Source: CAUZJO01 sp963580245 (GTDB lineage Bacteria > Sumerlaeota > Sumerlaeia > MVZB01). From it: a DNA stretch of 14,668 nt. The stretch spans positions 1-14,668 of the forward strand of contig CAUZJO010000118.1 in assembly GCA_963580245.1 (NCBI GenBank), given 5' to 3'. The notes beneath the pieces were generated by a model. That model saw only the letters and a program-made list of their open reading frames with translations, was not told the DNA's origin and ran no database searches. Below, one piece after another: positions 6,842 to 14,197 of the stretch. Each line of letters opens with the position of its first letter. Within the stretch, counting starts at the first letter, position 1. Both the position numbers and the translations under genes were made by a program.

Positions 6842-7794
6842 CCGAGTTCATCGAGCAGCATTTCGTAGGTGCCGCGCGTGATCTTCTCGACAACGCCTTC
6901 GCAGTTGTAGGCGGTGTGGGCGCCGAAGATGACACGGTCGGCGAAGTCGGTGCGCAGGCGCGACTCGAGCGGAAGTGGCTCGACCTCGTAGACATCGAGC
7001 GCGGCGGACTCGATGATACCCTTTTCAAGCCCCTCGATCAGCGCGGCAAGAGGCGTAATTGCCCCGCGCGATACGTTGACCAGCAACGCCCCGGGGCGGA
7101 TCATGGGCAGGACCCGGTCCAGTTCAGGTTCGCGGCCGGGTGTATGGATGCGCCGGGGATCGGTCTTGGGCGGGGCCATGATGACGATGCAGTCGGCGCT
7201 GGAGAACAACTCGTCGCGCCCCACGAGCCGGCCCGGAAAGTCGGGCATCGCCTCGGGGTCGGGATCATAGCCCAGCAGGTTGACCGGCCAGCCGCTCATC
7301 ATGCGGGCCGTGCGCCGGCCGATATTGCCCAGGGCCACCAAGCCGATCGTGGAGCCCTCGAAACGGTGAGAGCGGACCTTATCCCACCGCTTGTCGCGCA
7401 CCATGCGGTCCACCTCGAAGATCTTCTTATACAGCGCGAGCGTGTACGCGCAGGCGGCCTCGGCCATGGCCTGGGTGTGAACGCCGGGGGTATTGCGCAC
7501 GCTGATCCCCCGCTCCTTGCAATAGGGCCAGTCAAACGAATCGATGCCGACGCCCCATTTGCAGACGACCTTCAGCCGTGGGTTTTCATCAATGACGCGC
7601 CGGGTGACGTGGTCGTCGGCCGCATAGATTGCCACCAGATCGGGCGAATACTCACAGAGTTGCTCCTCGTGCAACTCCTGCCCCTCGGGCCGGCGCAAGA
7701 CAACGTCGTAGCCCCGCGCTCGTAGATGAGAGACGTAGGGTTCGGGTTCATTGATCGCCATGGGCGAGCTGACGAGCACGATGGATCGAGTCAT
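6823..7794 (-). CDS. D-isomer-specific 2-hydroxyacid dehydrogenase, SerA-like
   Basis: An NAD-dependent oxidoreductase acting on a D-2-hydroxyacid or its 2-oxoacid. The 323-residue length is normal for the family without an ACT domain. The N-terminal substrate domain contains VVCKWGVGIDSFD and NTPGVHTQAMAEA. The Rossmann motif reads GLVALGNIGR (151-160), with Ala in place of the first Gly of GxGxxG. Asp177 in GYDPDP suits NAD rather than NADP. The catalytic triad is visible as Arg243 (NVSRGAI), Glu272 (YEVEPLP) and His293 (GAHTAYN). The start ATG overlaps the stop of a 14-codon upstream ORF by ATGA. The substrate cannot be told: phosphoglycerate, glyoxylate and other hydroxyacids are all possible. 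The gene converges with the kinase gene. Confidence 0.9.
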   Translation of the reverse strand: MTRSIVLVSSPMAINEPEPYVSHLRARGYDVVLRRPEGQELHEEQLCEYSPDLVAIYAADDHVTRRVIDENPRLKVVCKWGVGIDSFDWPYCKERGISVRNTPGVHTQAMAEAACAYTLALYKKIFEVDRMVRDKRWDKVRSHRFEGSTIGLVALGNIGRRTARMMSGWPVNLLGYDPDPEAMPDFPGRLVGRDELFSSADCIVIMAPPKTDPRRIHTPGREPELDRVLPMIRPGALLVNVSRGAITPLAALIEGLEKGIIESAALDVYEVEPLPLESRLRTDFADRVIFGAHTAYNCEGVVEKITRGTYEMLLDELGCPLTT

Positions 7795-7835
7795 GGGCGT
7801 TCACCGCCTGGCAGCGGGACCGAATCTCTTGTCAT
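7791..7835 (-). CDS. 14-codon upstream ORF coupled to the dehydrogenase
   Basis: ATG 7835 is preceded by a good ribosome site (AGGAGA, six bases away) and encodes MTRDSVPLPGGERP. Its TGA overlaps the dehydrogenase ATG as ATGA. The dehydrogenase itself has no strong ribosome site, so ribosomes probably load here and re-initiate. It could be a leader peptide or the remnant of a longer gene. Confidence 0.4.
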   Translation of the reverse strand: MTRDSVPLPGGERP

Positions 7836-7872
7836 GGTTTTCTCCTGGAACCTCGAGAAGCAGTGTTTCCCC

Positions 7873-7998
7873 TTACAATTTGGAACCGAATTCAAACGGC
7901 CAGCCCACATTTCTCGGCGATGGAAGCACTTCTGTCAAACCCTTATTCACGCCGAGGAAATCGCGAATCATGCCCCAGTTGTTTTCCAATTTGCCCAT
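7873..7998 (-). pseudogene. 41-residue C-terminal fragment, unknown family
   Basis: ATG 7998 to TAA 7873-7875 reads as good protein sequence: WGMIRDFLGVNKGLTEVL, then RNVGWPFEFGSKL at the end. An in-frame TGA sits immediately upstream of the ATG, so it looks like the tail of a longer gene whose front is lost. It reads in the same direction as the dehydrogenase, 38 bases before the 14-codon ORF, and so may be the remains of the preceding operon gene. I do not recognise the family. Confidence 0.4.
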
Positions 7999-8350
7999 TC
8001 AAGGGATCCCCATCGAGTCCCGATAACAAAATAGTATGAAGGACAAGATTGGGCAATTCCCGACGCGATGAGTGGAGCCTTGTCCTGACTCTACACGGGA
8101 TGCGGCTCGGCAGACAGGCTGACCGTTAAGCCGGTGAATATCAAAAACATGGCCAGCATTGCCAGGCCCCCTGGCCTGTGTAACGTGGAAATGTGGCCCG
8201 GAAAAAACATATGCTCGCATTCGGTCCCTGATTTATTCATGCTATAAATCCAATGACCCCCTGAGATCCCGACCTGCCCTTCATTTTCCACGCGGAATGC
8301 CCCTGCATGGCGCACTGATTAACGCCCGAGGCTGGAGAACCGATCTGGTT
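7999..8350. other. Gene-poor spacer with a hairpin and possible signal-peptide remnant
   Basis: There is no convincing full gene. A perfect six-base stem with a three-base loop (GCCAGG-CCC-CCTGGC) lies at 8161-8175. On the minus strand an ORF ending at 8091 contains a hydrophobic stretch LAMLAMFLIFTGLTVSLSA followed by EPHPV and a stop. This looks like a signal peptide whose mature protein is missing, and could be a gene remnant. Confidence 0.35.
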
Positions 8351-8385
8351 GGCCACGAAACACCGGCACCATGCTGTTTCAGGCC
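8351..8385 (-). terminator. Hairpin after the propeller-hydrolase gene
   Basis: Just past the stop at 8388 the arms GGCC and GAAACA (minus-strand reading) pair with TGTTTC and GGCC, and a GCA-TGG-TGC stem sits in the loop. The position suits a transcript end, but there is no U-run, so it is at best a non-canonical terminator or a 3'-end stabilising structure. Confidence 0.35.
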
Positions 8386-8387
8386 AT

Positions 8388-11297
8388 TCAGTTGAAATGA
8401 CCCCAGTTCACGGCATTCGATTCCGGGGTTTTCGCGTTCAGGAAACCCATCACATCCTTCCAGTAATAACCTTCCTGCAGCAACAGCTCTTGGCCATTCT
8501 CGTCCACGCCCTTGAACAAGTCATGTCCACTGCCTGGCGAATTCCACGATGGCTGGATAATGATCTCGGCCATCCAGCCGGCCGTGTCCAATGTTGACTG
8601 GACGCGGCCGGCCAGTTCGACAAAATCATTGTTGGGGTTGTCCGGTGGCTTGTCATTGGAAGCAACCAGCAAGAGGAAGGCTACAGCGTCATTGAGTAGC
8701 TCAATATTCTCGGGAAGCAGATATTCATCCATTGTAGTTGAGCCGGCTACCGGGTCTATATAGCCCGGTGCCGGCGCCATCATAATGACCCTTGCAAACG
8801 GTGCCGGATTTAGCTGTGCAACCCTCAACGCGAGTAATCCGCCCCGTGAGTAGCCCATGATCGTCAGTTGTTCCGGGTCAAGGTGGGGCAGGTCAAGCAA
8901 TTCGTCGACCCCGTCCAGCACGTCAACAAGGCTGGCGTTGATGGACACTGAAGCTGGATCGCGCGTCTTGGCGTATGCAAGATAGCCCGATTCGGCCAGC
9001 GCACGAACCGTGGCTTCCAGGTCCCCGCCAACGTTCGGGCCATAGCCGCCATGGTTGTAGAGCACCCCGGGAAACGGCCCGGTGCCGTGGGGGACACCCA
9101 CCCAGGAGCCGTTCTCCTGTTGTGCCACGGCGACAGGAGGCTGGATAATGTCGAAAACGTGCACTGCTGCTTCGTTGGTCACGCTGACAAGTAATTTTCC
9201 GTTTTCTGGATCTAGCAGCCCGTCGGGGTTCGGGCCGGTGAATTCCATTATCTCTTCCTCGTGCAGAATCTGAAGGCTATCCCGATCCAGGATATAGACA
9301 TTATAAGATTCCTTGTCTCCGAAAGCATGCCCCCCATCTGCCCAGTAGGTGTTGTTTTCGGGGTCAACGCCGAATATTCGCTGGGGACCTAGGGGAAGCT
9401 CGCTACCAAGCGGCATTCCGTCACTTGGCGACAGCTCATGGGGACCAAGGAAGAGCCTTTCTTGGGCGGCATCCCAATAAAACCATCCTGTGCCGGGTGT
9501 GGCCTGGGTCTGCATTCTCACCCAGTCCAGGGGTGCCAGTGAAATGGTGCTGAGAAGGACATGTGAATTGTTTCCGTCGTAAACATGTAGGTTTTTCTCA
9601 GCGGTGTGAAACACGAAAAGCAGGTTGTCTGTCTCGTTCACAATCACCTGAAGTTGCCCGGGCCCCCCGCCGGTATCCCCGGTCTTGAAACCAGTGAGGC
9701 TGAGGACCGGTCCGGTAATTCCGCTCAGCCAGTCGCATACCACGATCTGGCCAAATTCCGGGTAGGCGGCATAGGCCAGGTTGCGTGTCCAATCAACGGC
9801 CAGTTCCGGCAAACGGTCGGTTGACCCGTCCGGGATTCCCAGCGAAATTGTTTGAAGGAGTGTTGTCTCCCCGGGCGGATCTAGCCCAAAGGTGGAGAGG
9901 CTGCTGTCCCAGGCGTTCAGGACAAGTAGATAGGGGGTCGTATTGTTCAACTTGCCGGTGCGGATTGGAATTGGCCATGTCCCGGCCGTGAAATTTTTAA
10001 ATGCTCCTGTTTCCGTGTTTAAACAGAACAGGTTGCTGCCGCCAAGACGACTCGTTCCAACCACGCTGACGCTGTCCGGGACCCGGCCCAGCAATTCGAC
10101 ACTATAGCCAAGCCGGATGGCCTCCATACTTGTAGTGTCCATTTCCGACGTCGGAATTCTCCAGATTACCGAGGCGTCCCCCTCGACGGCATAAATCTCC
10201 TGGGTTTCAGTCGCCAGGTCAAAACGGTGTGCTTTGTGACCAAACGAAATATCATCTTCGGGCGTAACCTGGCTGGTTGAAACAGGGAATGTGAAAATAT
10301 GGACTCCTGTTGCCGCTACCCGGCCTTCTGAGGGCTGGTCCAGTGCAAGCAGGATGATCTTGTCGTGGGCTGTATCATAAAGGATGCGCGTGGGCAGGAT
10401 TCCGGGAGGATAGGGGATGGTCTTCAGTGTCACTCCAGCCTTGTCCAGGACAAGGATATTCTGGCTTGCGCGGATGAAAAACTGCTGCGTTCCGGTATTC
10501 CACAACATCTCCAATGCCCGCCCGCTGGACAGGTTGAATGGAATGGAATGGTCAATGGACCGTGTGGCCGGATCATAACACTGGATGTTGCCATGAGGTG
10601 CAGTCAATGCAATATCCAATATATAGAATCGATCCAGGTCCGGATCATATAGGGAAGGCCCGGAATGACCGTCCAGCAAACTGGAGGTATAGATCTCGGC
10701 AAAGGTTAGTGCGTCAAGAACCAGGAGCCCAGGTGATGTCTGGCGGGTCAGCAATATCTGACCACGTGTTTCGTCTAGAGTAGGATCCATTTCAGCGCCG
10801 GTCCCCGGCAGGAACGCGGCAATCGTGCCAGTCCCGAGTTCAATTCGCACCAGATTCGTGTCAGCATCCCGCACATACAGGGAGTCGATGGAGGAGGCTA
10901 CTTTCAGATATTTATAGGTTTGCCCCCCGAATCCGGTGTCAAGTGTTCCTGTAAAGGTTCTTGAGGTCGTGTCATAAACGGCCACATGGGAAGTCATGAT
11001 GCCGGATACGTATATCTGTTTCCGGGTCTTGTTGTAAGCCACGTCAAAAAGTTTGAGAACATTATGATGGAGCGTGTCCCCGTTCAATTCGAGAAGATTG
11101 TAGCGTTGTTTCGGGGACAGGCTGTATACGGATTTCGTAATTCGCTCCGTTTGTGTGCCAGGAGTCCGTTTGGTTGTCACGGATATGTTGACTCCCGGTG
11201 ATTCGTATGGTTCCAAGCTGATACACAAACCCGCCATCGTCATCAGCAGAATCTTCATAAACATTGTTATGCGCGTTTTCTTCATCTGGCCCTTCAT
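8388..11297 (-). CDS. Exported beta-propeller and alpha/beta-hydrolase fusion protein
   Basis: A 969-residue protein, probably exported: KKTRITMFMKILLMTMAGLC is a signal-like start (ATG 11285, with AAGGG just upstream, is an alternative). Residues about 60-715 hold roughly ten YVTN/NHL-like repeats, each of the type D...n.iyv....v.vyD..t (e.g. KQIYVSG, NLHVYDGNN, YNVYILDRDS), enough for one or two beta-propellers. Residues about 725-965 are an alpha/beta-hydrolase with an oxyanion HGGYG (His749), nucleophile GYSRGG (Ser817), acid Asp882 or Asp886 and GSGHD (His925). The order propeller-hydrolase resembles prolyl oligopeptidases (S9), but the catalytic part looks closer to dienelactone-hydrolase/acyl-esterase types. 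The substrate is unknown. G+C is visibly lower than in the flagellar genes, which suggests separate origin. Confidence 0.8.
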   Translation of the reverse strand: MKGQMKKTRITMFMKILLMTMAGLCISLEPYESPGVNISVTTKRTPGTQTERITKSVYSLSPKQRYNLLELNGDTLHHNVLKLFDVAYNKTRKQIYVSGIMTSHVAVYDTTSRTFTGTLDTGFGGQTYKYLKVASSIDSLYVRDADTNLVRIELGTGTIAAFLPGTGAEMDPTLDETRGQILLTRQTSPGLLVLDALTFAEIYTSSLLDGHSGPSLYDPDLDRFYILDIALTAPHGNIQCYDPATRSIDHSIPFNLSSGRALEMLWNTGTQQFFIRASQNILVLDKAGVTLKTIPYPPGILPTRILYDTAHDKIILLALDQPSEGRVAATGVHIFTFPVSTSQVTPEDDISFGHKAHRFDLATETQEIYAVEGDASVIWRIPTSEMDTTSMEAIRLGYSVELLGRVPDSVSVVGTSRLGGSNLFCLNTETGAFKNFTAGTWPIPIRTGKLNNTTPYLLVLNAWDSSLSTFGLDPPGETTLLQTISLGIPDGSTDRLPELAVDWTRNLAYAAYPEFGQIVVCDWLSGITGPVLSLTGFKTGDTGGGPGQLQVIVNETDNLLFVFHTAEKNLHVYDGNNSHVLLSTISLAPLDWVRMQTQATPGTGWFYWDAAQERLFLGPHELSPSDGMPLGSELPLGPQRIFGVDPENNTYWADGGHAFGDKESYNVYILDRDSLQILHEEEIMEFTGPNPDGLLDPENGKLLVSVTNEAAVHVFDIIQPPVAVAQQENGSWVGVPHGTGPFPGVLYNHGGYGPNVGGDLEATVRALAESGYLAYAKTRDPASVSINASLVDVLDGVDELLDLPHLDPEQLTIMGYSRGGLLALRVAQLNPAPFARVIMMAPAPGYIDPVAGSTTMDEYLLPENIELLNDAVAFLLLVASNDKPPDNPNNDFVELAGRVQSTLDTAGWMAEIIIQPSWNSPGSGHDLFKGVDENGQELLLQEGYYWKDVMGFLNAKTPESNAVNWGHFN

Positions 11298-11620
11298 TGA
11301 TAATCAATATCAACCAGTCAGGCAATTTAACGATTCAAGTACGCTAACATAATTCTGCCCAATGTCAACCTTTTCTCGCCCTTTTTTCGTCCTTCCACCT
11401 CAACCCACTCGCTCGCACCAAGCGCCGTCGAAAGGCCTATCTGCAATGGGGTTAAGACACGCATAGGGTATTGATAATGCACGGCTTATGGCTCCCTCCC
11501 CACTTGTGACTTGCAGTGGTTGCCCATCTCCGAAGGGGACCCAAGGTTTCACAAGTCGAGACCAGATGGCGGAAAAAATTCAAAAGAGCGAGCCTCTTGC
11601 AAAAGTCGGCGGATATAAGC
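11298..11620. other. Spacer upstream of the propeller-hydrolase gene, adjoining the IS
   Basis: A 13-base palindrome ATTGAT-A-ATCAAT (11296-11308) overlaps the 11297 start codon and could be an operator. A minus-strand TTGACA (11363-11368) has no well-spaced -10. On the plus strand an ATG at 11566 reads MAEKIQKSEPLAKVGGYK and then runs into the inverted repeat of the insertion sequence, stopping at 11635. It may be the start of a gene cut by the insertion. Nothing else is supported. Confidence 0.4.
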
Positions 11621-11669
11621 TACTCCCCAAAGTCTAGACAGAAAATGGGGTTGAATAAGGCGGATCGGC
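11621..11669 (+). repeat. Left terminal inverted repeat of the IS3 element
   Basis: Begins TACTCCCCAAAG and ends at GGATCGGC. It matches the opposite end over two blocks, with a roughly nine-base insertion (AAAATGGGG region) between them. Confidence 0.75.
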
Positions 11670-11749
11670 TTTTTTCTTTATCCCCCGTTGATCCCTACGG
11701 ATATCAACTCGAAACCCCCGAGTGGGGAACGCTCCGGCGCCTTCTTACT

Positions 11750-12627
11750 TCATAAGCTCTTCTCCTTGATTGACCGGAGCCATTGCCGGCTTGCGGTTCC
11801 TTCGTGGACCTCGCGCGGGGTCCGGTAGCCGAGCGCCTGCTGGGGCCGTTCGGTGTTGTAGAACTCGCAGTAATGTCCGAGGCCGTGATCGCCGCCCCGA
11901 CGGTCAGCGTAATCTTTCAGATAGACATCTTCGTATTTCACGCTGCGCCACAGCCGCTCGATAAAGATATTATCGAAGCATCGGCCCCGTCCGTCCATGC
12001 TGATTAGCACCTCGGCGTCGCCCAGCCGATCGGTCCAGGCAACGCTGGTGAACTGCGTGCCCTGATCCGTGTTGAAGATCTCCGGCCGCCCCCGGTCCAA
12101 CGCCTCTTCCAAGGCCGCGATGCAGAAAGCCGCATCGAGCCACAGCGAAGTCCGCCAGGCCAGAACATACCGGCTGAACCAGTCCATCACCGCCATCAGA
12201 AACATGAAGCCTCCCCGCATGCGGATGTAAGTGATGTCGGCGCACCAAACCTGGTTGGGCCGCGCAACCTTCAAACTCTTGAGCAAATACGGATATTTGA
12301 CCGCTTCGGACCCGCCGAGCGAGAGCCGCGATTTGGGATAAATCGCCTCCAGCCCCATCGTCCGCATCAGCCGCCTGACACGCTTGGGGCCGATGATCTG
12401 GTCCTGACGCCGCTGCCAGTAAGTCATGCGCGCCACCCCGTAAAACGGCGTCCGTGTGTATTGCTCGTCGTCATGCTCATCGACCGAACATTCCATTCGC
12501 TCTGCCGGCGCGCCTCGTAGTAATAGCTCGACCGCGTCAGCCCGAGCAACTCACACTGACGCACCACGCTCGGGGCGCCCGGTCCCGGATCGATCCGCGC
12601 CCGCTTCTCATCGGGCGTCAGCGCTGA
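11750..12627 (-). pseudogene. IS3-family transposase OrfB, frameshifted
   Basis: OrfB is the DDE catalytic subunit of the transposase. The long intact frame (11750-12496, 248 residues) has the rve core with CADITYI (Asp87), NTDQGTQF (Asp144) and FIERLWRS (Glu180), with exactly 35 residues between the last two. The usual N-terminal region is present but in another frame: 12497-12627 reads LTPDEKRARIDPG and VRQCELLGLTRSSYYY. The two frames would join if one base were restored near 12470, where ATGACGACGAG stands where family members read M-x-D-E-Q-Y. A minus-one slip on the A7 run at the end of orfA would hit a TGA after three codons, so fusion by the usual route is not possible in this copy. 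Confidence 0.85.
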
Positions 12628-12895
12628 GCTTTTTTTCTAACCACTCCAACTCGAACTGTAGGCGACCGATCTCCTGAAACAATTCGGAGGTCCGGTCCTC
12701 GGACCCGCGAACGGTCCGCCCGTCAGCGAATGCGCCCGCCGCGCGCTCGATGAGCTGCTTTTTCCATTGTCCGATCTGGTTTTGATGCAACTTATAGCAT
12801 CCTGCCAGCTCGTTCAGCATCCGCTCGCCGTGCAACGCCTCGATCGCAACCCGTACCTTGAACTCCGGCGTCATTCGCCGCCGCTTAATCCCCAT
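12608..12895 (-). CDS. IS3-family transposase OrfA, DNA-binding subunit
   Basis: OrfA binds the element ends through an N-terminal helix-turn-helix and pairs through a coiled coil. The 95-residue product starts MGIKRRRMTPEFKVRVAIEA, continues with NELAGCYKLHQNQIGQWKKQ as the helix-turn-helix and ends in a leucine-rich helix (ELFQEIGRLQFELEWLEKKL). ATG 12895 is chosen because AAGGAGGTGA lies ideally upstream. An in-frame GTG at 12937 would add 14 residues encoded by the inverted repeat. The gene looks complete. Confidence 0.9.
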   Translation of the reverse strand: MGIKRRRMTPEFKVRVAIEALHGERMLNELAGCYKLHQNQIGQWKKQLIERAAGAFADGRTVRGSEDRTSELFQEIGRLQFELEWLEKKLSADAR

Positions 12896-12918
12896 GGATT
12901 CACCTCCTTTCCCTGTCG

Positions 12919-12958
12919 GCCAATCCACCTTATTCACCTGTCCGAATTTTGGGGAGTA
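12919..12958 (-). repeat. Right terminal inverted repeat of the IS3 element
   Basis: Read from the outside it begins TACTCCCCAAAATTCGGACAG and continues GTGAATAAGGTGGATTGGC. It lies directly upstream of orfA and probably includes its promoter region. Confidence 0.75.
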
Positions 12959-12968
12959 TTATAATGAA

Positions 12969-13163
12969 GTGAATTATAAGGAGGCATATGGGCTTTCTTA
13001 TTGGTTAGATGATCACCCAGAAGTGGCTGGGCGAAATCAACAACTATACTCAAAAGTCATTCCCGCGCTAGAGGATGATGATCTTGATAGTTTCGAGGCA
13101 AAGGAAATAAAACTCTTACTGCGGGAGGCGCTAAACAAGTTAGACACAGCTAGAGCGAAGTGA
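12969..13163 (+). CDS. Small hypothetical protein next to the IS, possible cassette gene
   Basis: From GTG 12969 the frame reads 64 residues: VNYKEAYGLSYWLDDHPEV, then LYSKVIPALEDDDL and a helical, charged end (KLLLREALNKLDTARAK). The frame is also open upstream into the inverted repeat of the insertion sequence, so either the gene starts at this GTG, eleven bases from the element end, or its true 5' end was lost to the insertion. No good ribosome site precedes the GTG; the AAGGAGG at 12978-12984 lies after it and leads to an ATG that stops quickly. The family is not recognised. Base composition is lower in G+C than the neighbours. It is followed by an attC-like site, which suits an integron cassette gene. 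Confidence 0.55.
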   Translation: MNYKEAYGLSYWLDDHPEVAGRNQQLYSKVIPALEDDDLDSFEAKEIKLLLREALNKLDTARAK

Positions 13164-13187
13164 GCAACATCCACCAGGAGAAGCGAT

Positions 13188-13277
13188 ATGGCCCAGTGGT
13201 TCCGTGAAAATGTGTCCAACAAGTCGCTACAGACGGCCGGCGCTCCGCGCCGCCGCCGGGCGTTAGAGGCCGTTTAA
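13188..13277 (+). CDS. 29-codon ORF reading through the attC-like site
   Basis: ATG 13188 has AGGAGA eight bases upstream and reads MAQWFRENVSNKSLQTAGAP, then RRRRALEAV and a stop. Most of the peptide is the translation of the attC-like repeat itself, so it is probably not a functional protein. Confidence 0.2.
   Translation: MAQWFRENVSNKSLQTAGAPRRRRALEAV
13214..13268 (+). other. Integron attC-like recombination site
   Basis: The site opens with GTCCAACAA, matching the R'' box RYYYAAC, and closes with GCGTTAGAG, matching the GTTRRRY R' box except for its last base. Between them is a strong hairpin, CGGCGC-TCC-GCGCCG (13238-13252), extended by a further four-base stem (CGGC/GCCG) after a bulge. 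The GTCGCT-ACAG-ACGG segment next to R'' is common in environmental cassettes. The 55-base length is at the short end, and the R''/R' pairing is imperfect (GTTGGAC against GTTAGAG). No integrase gene or second site is in the window. Confidence 0.5.
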
Positions 13278-13288
13278 AGAGGAGAACT

Positions 13289-13411
13289 ATGGACAGGCGT
13301 ACTAACTCAGTAGACATGATGGTGCCCCGGCCCAGCCGCGTCTGCGGTCCGAGAATGGACGAACGCGGCTTGGGGCGAGGTGGTGGAGCGACACAGACCG
13401 TTCCCAGTTAA
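13289..13411 (+). CDS. Possible 40-residue ORF after the attC-like site
   Basis: ATG 13289 has a strong ribosome site (AGAGGAGA, five bases away) and runs 40 codons to TAA 13409-13411, reading MDRRTNSVDMMVPRPSRVCG and then a glycine-rich end. There is no recognisable domain. The good ribosome site is the only support. Confidence 0.25.
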   Translation: MDRRTNSVDMMVPRPSRVCGPRMDERGLGRGGGATQTVPS

Positions 13412-13437
13412 AATCTACTGATTGGAGGGGCTCGGCG

Positions 13438-14175
13438 ATGAGAGTACGAATGTCCCGTATCGGTATGATGTTTGTCTTGCAAATTTGCGGACTCGCGGCA
13501 CTGGCGGAACCGACGGAATCGCTGGCCGCCCATCCGGTCTACAAGACCCCTGATCTTGAGGCGGCGACCGTTGCCGATGTCTCGCGCGTCATTGACGGTG
13601 ACAATGTGATTCTCAGTTATGAGGGGGCCGACCATCGGTGCCTTTTGATCGGAGTTGACGCACCAAGAGTGACCGCAATTCACGGTCAGCAGTCCGCCCA
13701 GTTTTTGGAGAATCTACTCAACGGCAAAAAAGTCTTTCTTGTCACCGAGGGGGGACCATTCGTCCGCGACAAGGCGGGACGTGCGCCGGTGTTCCTTTTC
13801 CGCTATCCCCACGGGCAGTTCGTGAACCTGGAGATCGTGCGCCAAGGTTACGGCCGGGCGTTCGTGAAGTATCCATTTGAGGGGATGGAGGCGTTTACGT
13901 TCTATGAGGGGCAGGCTAAGGCGGCCAAAAGGGGTTTGTGGGCTCCGAACGCGGACAAGCCCGAGTTCGGGGGCTCCCGCGTGTATATCCCCGATACGCT
14001 GATGAGGAACAAGTCCGCGCCACGACAACAGCCATGCCCGGAGCAAAGTCCGGAACCGACCGATTCGGACGGGTTCCTCACGGACCTTTTCCGCGACGCT
14101 TTGCGCGAGGAGGGTCGCGATCCCCCCCCCCGAGCAATCACCCAACCTGAGTCGCGAGCGGCAGAAGGAGCGTAG
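13438..14175 (+). CDS. Exported SNase-fold protein, catalytic residues altered
   Basis: A staphylococcal-nuclease (thermonuclease) fold protein with a signal peptide, MFVLQICGLAALA, cleaved probably before EPTES (residue 24). ATG 13438 has GGAGGGG well placed upstream. The OB-fold core runs from about residue 45 to 168: VIDGDNVIL (Asp53, Asp55), LLIGVDAPR (Asp74), DKAGRAPVF (Arg115), VNLEIVRQGYGRAFV and AKAAKRGLW. Aligned to the nuclease motif RLxxVDxPE, the catalytic Arg35 position is Leu69 and the catalytic Glu43 position is Arg77, while Arg87 is kept as Arg115. Nuclease activity is therefore doubtful and a binding role is possible. The tail after a C10 run is out of frame with a downstream module; nine C residues would extend the protein to 352 residues. 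Confidence 0.85.
   Translation: MRVRMSRIGMMFVLQICGLAALAEPTESLAAHPVYKTPDLEAATVADVSRVIDGDNVILSYEGADHRCLLIGVDAPRVTAIHGQQSAQFLENLLNGKKVFLVTEGGPFVRDKAGRAPVFLFRYPHGQFVNLEIVRQGYGRAFVKYPFEGMEAFTFYEGQAKAAKRGLWAPNADKPEFGGSRVYIPDTLMRNKSAPRQQPCPEQSPEPTDSDGFLTDLFRDALREEGRDPPPRAITQPESRAAEGA
14122..14131. repeat. C10 homopolymer inside the SNase-like gene
   Basis: Ten consecutive C residues in the linker of the SNase-like protein. At this length the frame ends at TAG 14173-14175. With nine (or twelve) it continues as PEQSPNLSRERQKER into the 14198-14497 module. Runs of this length are prone to slippage in cells and to errors in sequencing. Confidence 0.7.
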
Positions 14176-14197
14176 GAATGCGCGGCGCAGAGAACGG

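Larger units (their letters stand above)
11621..12958 (-). mobile_element. IS3-family insertion sequence, about 1.34 kb
   Basis: The element carries orfA and orfB on the minus strand between inverted ends. Read inward, both ends start TACTCCCCAAA and share GACAG, then TGAATAAGG-GGAT-GGC. The left end has about nine additional bases between these blocks. Size and the DD(35)E transposase fit the IS3 family. I see no matching short direct repeat outside the ends (left flank ATAAGC, right flank TTATAA). The orfB frameshift makes this copy probably unable to move on its own. Confidence 0.85.

Noticed and set aside
6916..7725. 269-residue plus-strand ORF opposite the dehydrogenase
   Set aside because: Shadow of the dehydrogenase gene, rich in D, H, G and R.
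11363..11368. Minus-strand TTGACA as a -35 box for the propeller-hydrolase gene
   Set aside because: The only TATAAT-like hexamer (TATGTT) is about 11 bases away, too close.
11516..11755. 79-residue plus-strand ORF across the left IS end
   Set aside because: It is largely a translation of the inverted repeat and IS interior, with no homology-like character.
13224..13262. GC-rich hairpin at 13238-13252 as an intrinsic terminator
   Set aside because: No T-run follows, and the flanking conserved boxes fit an attC-like site better.
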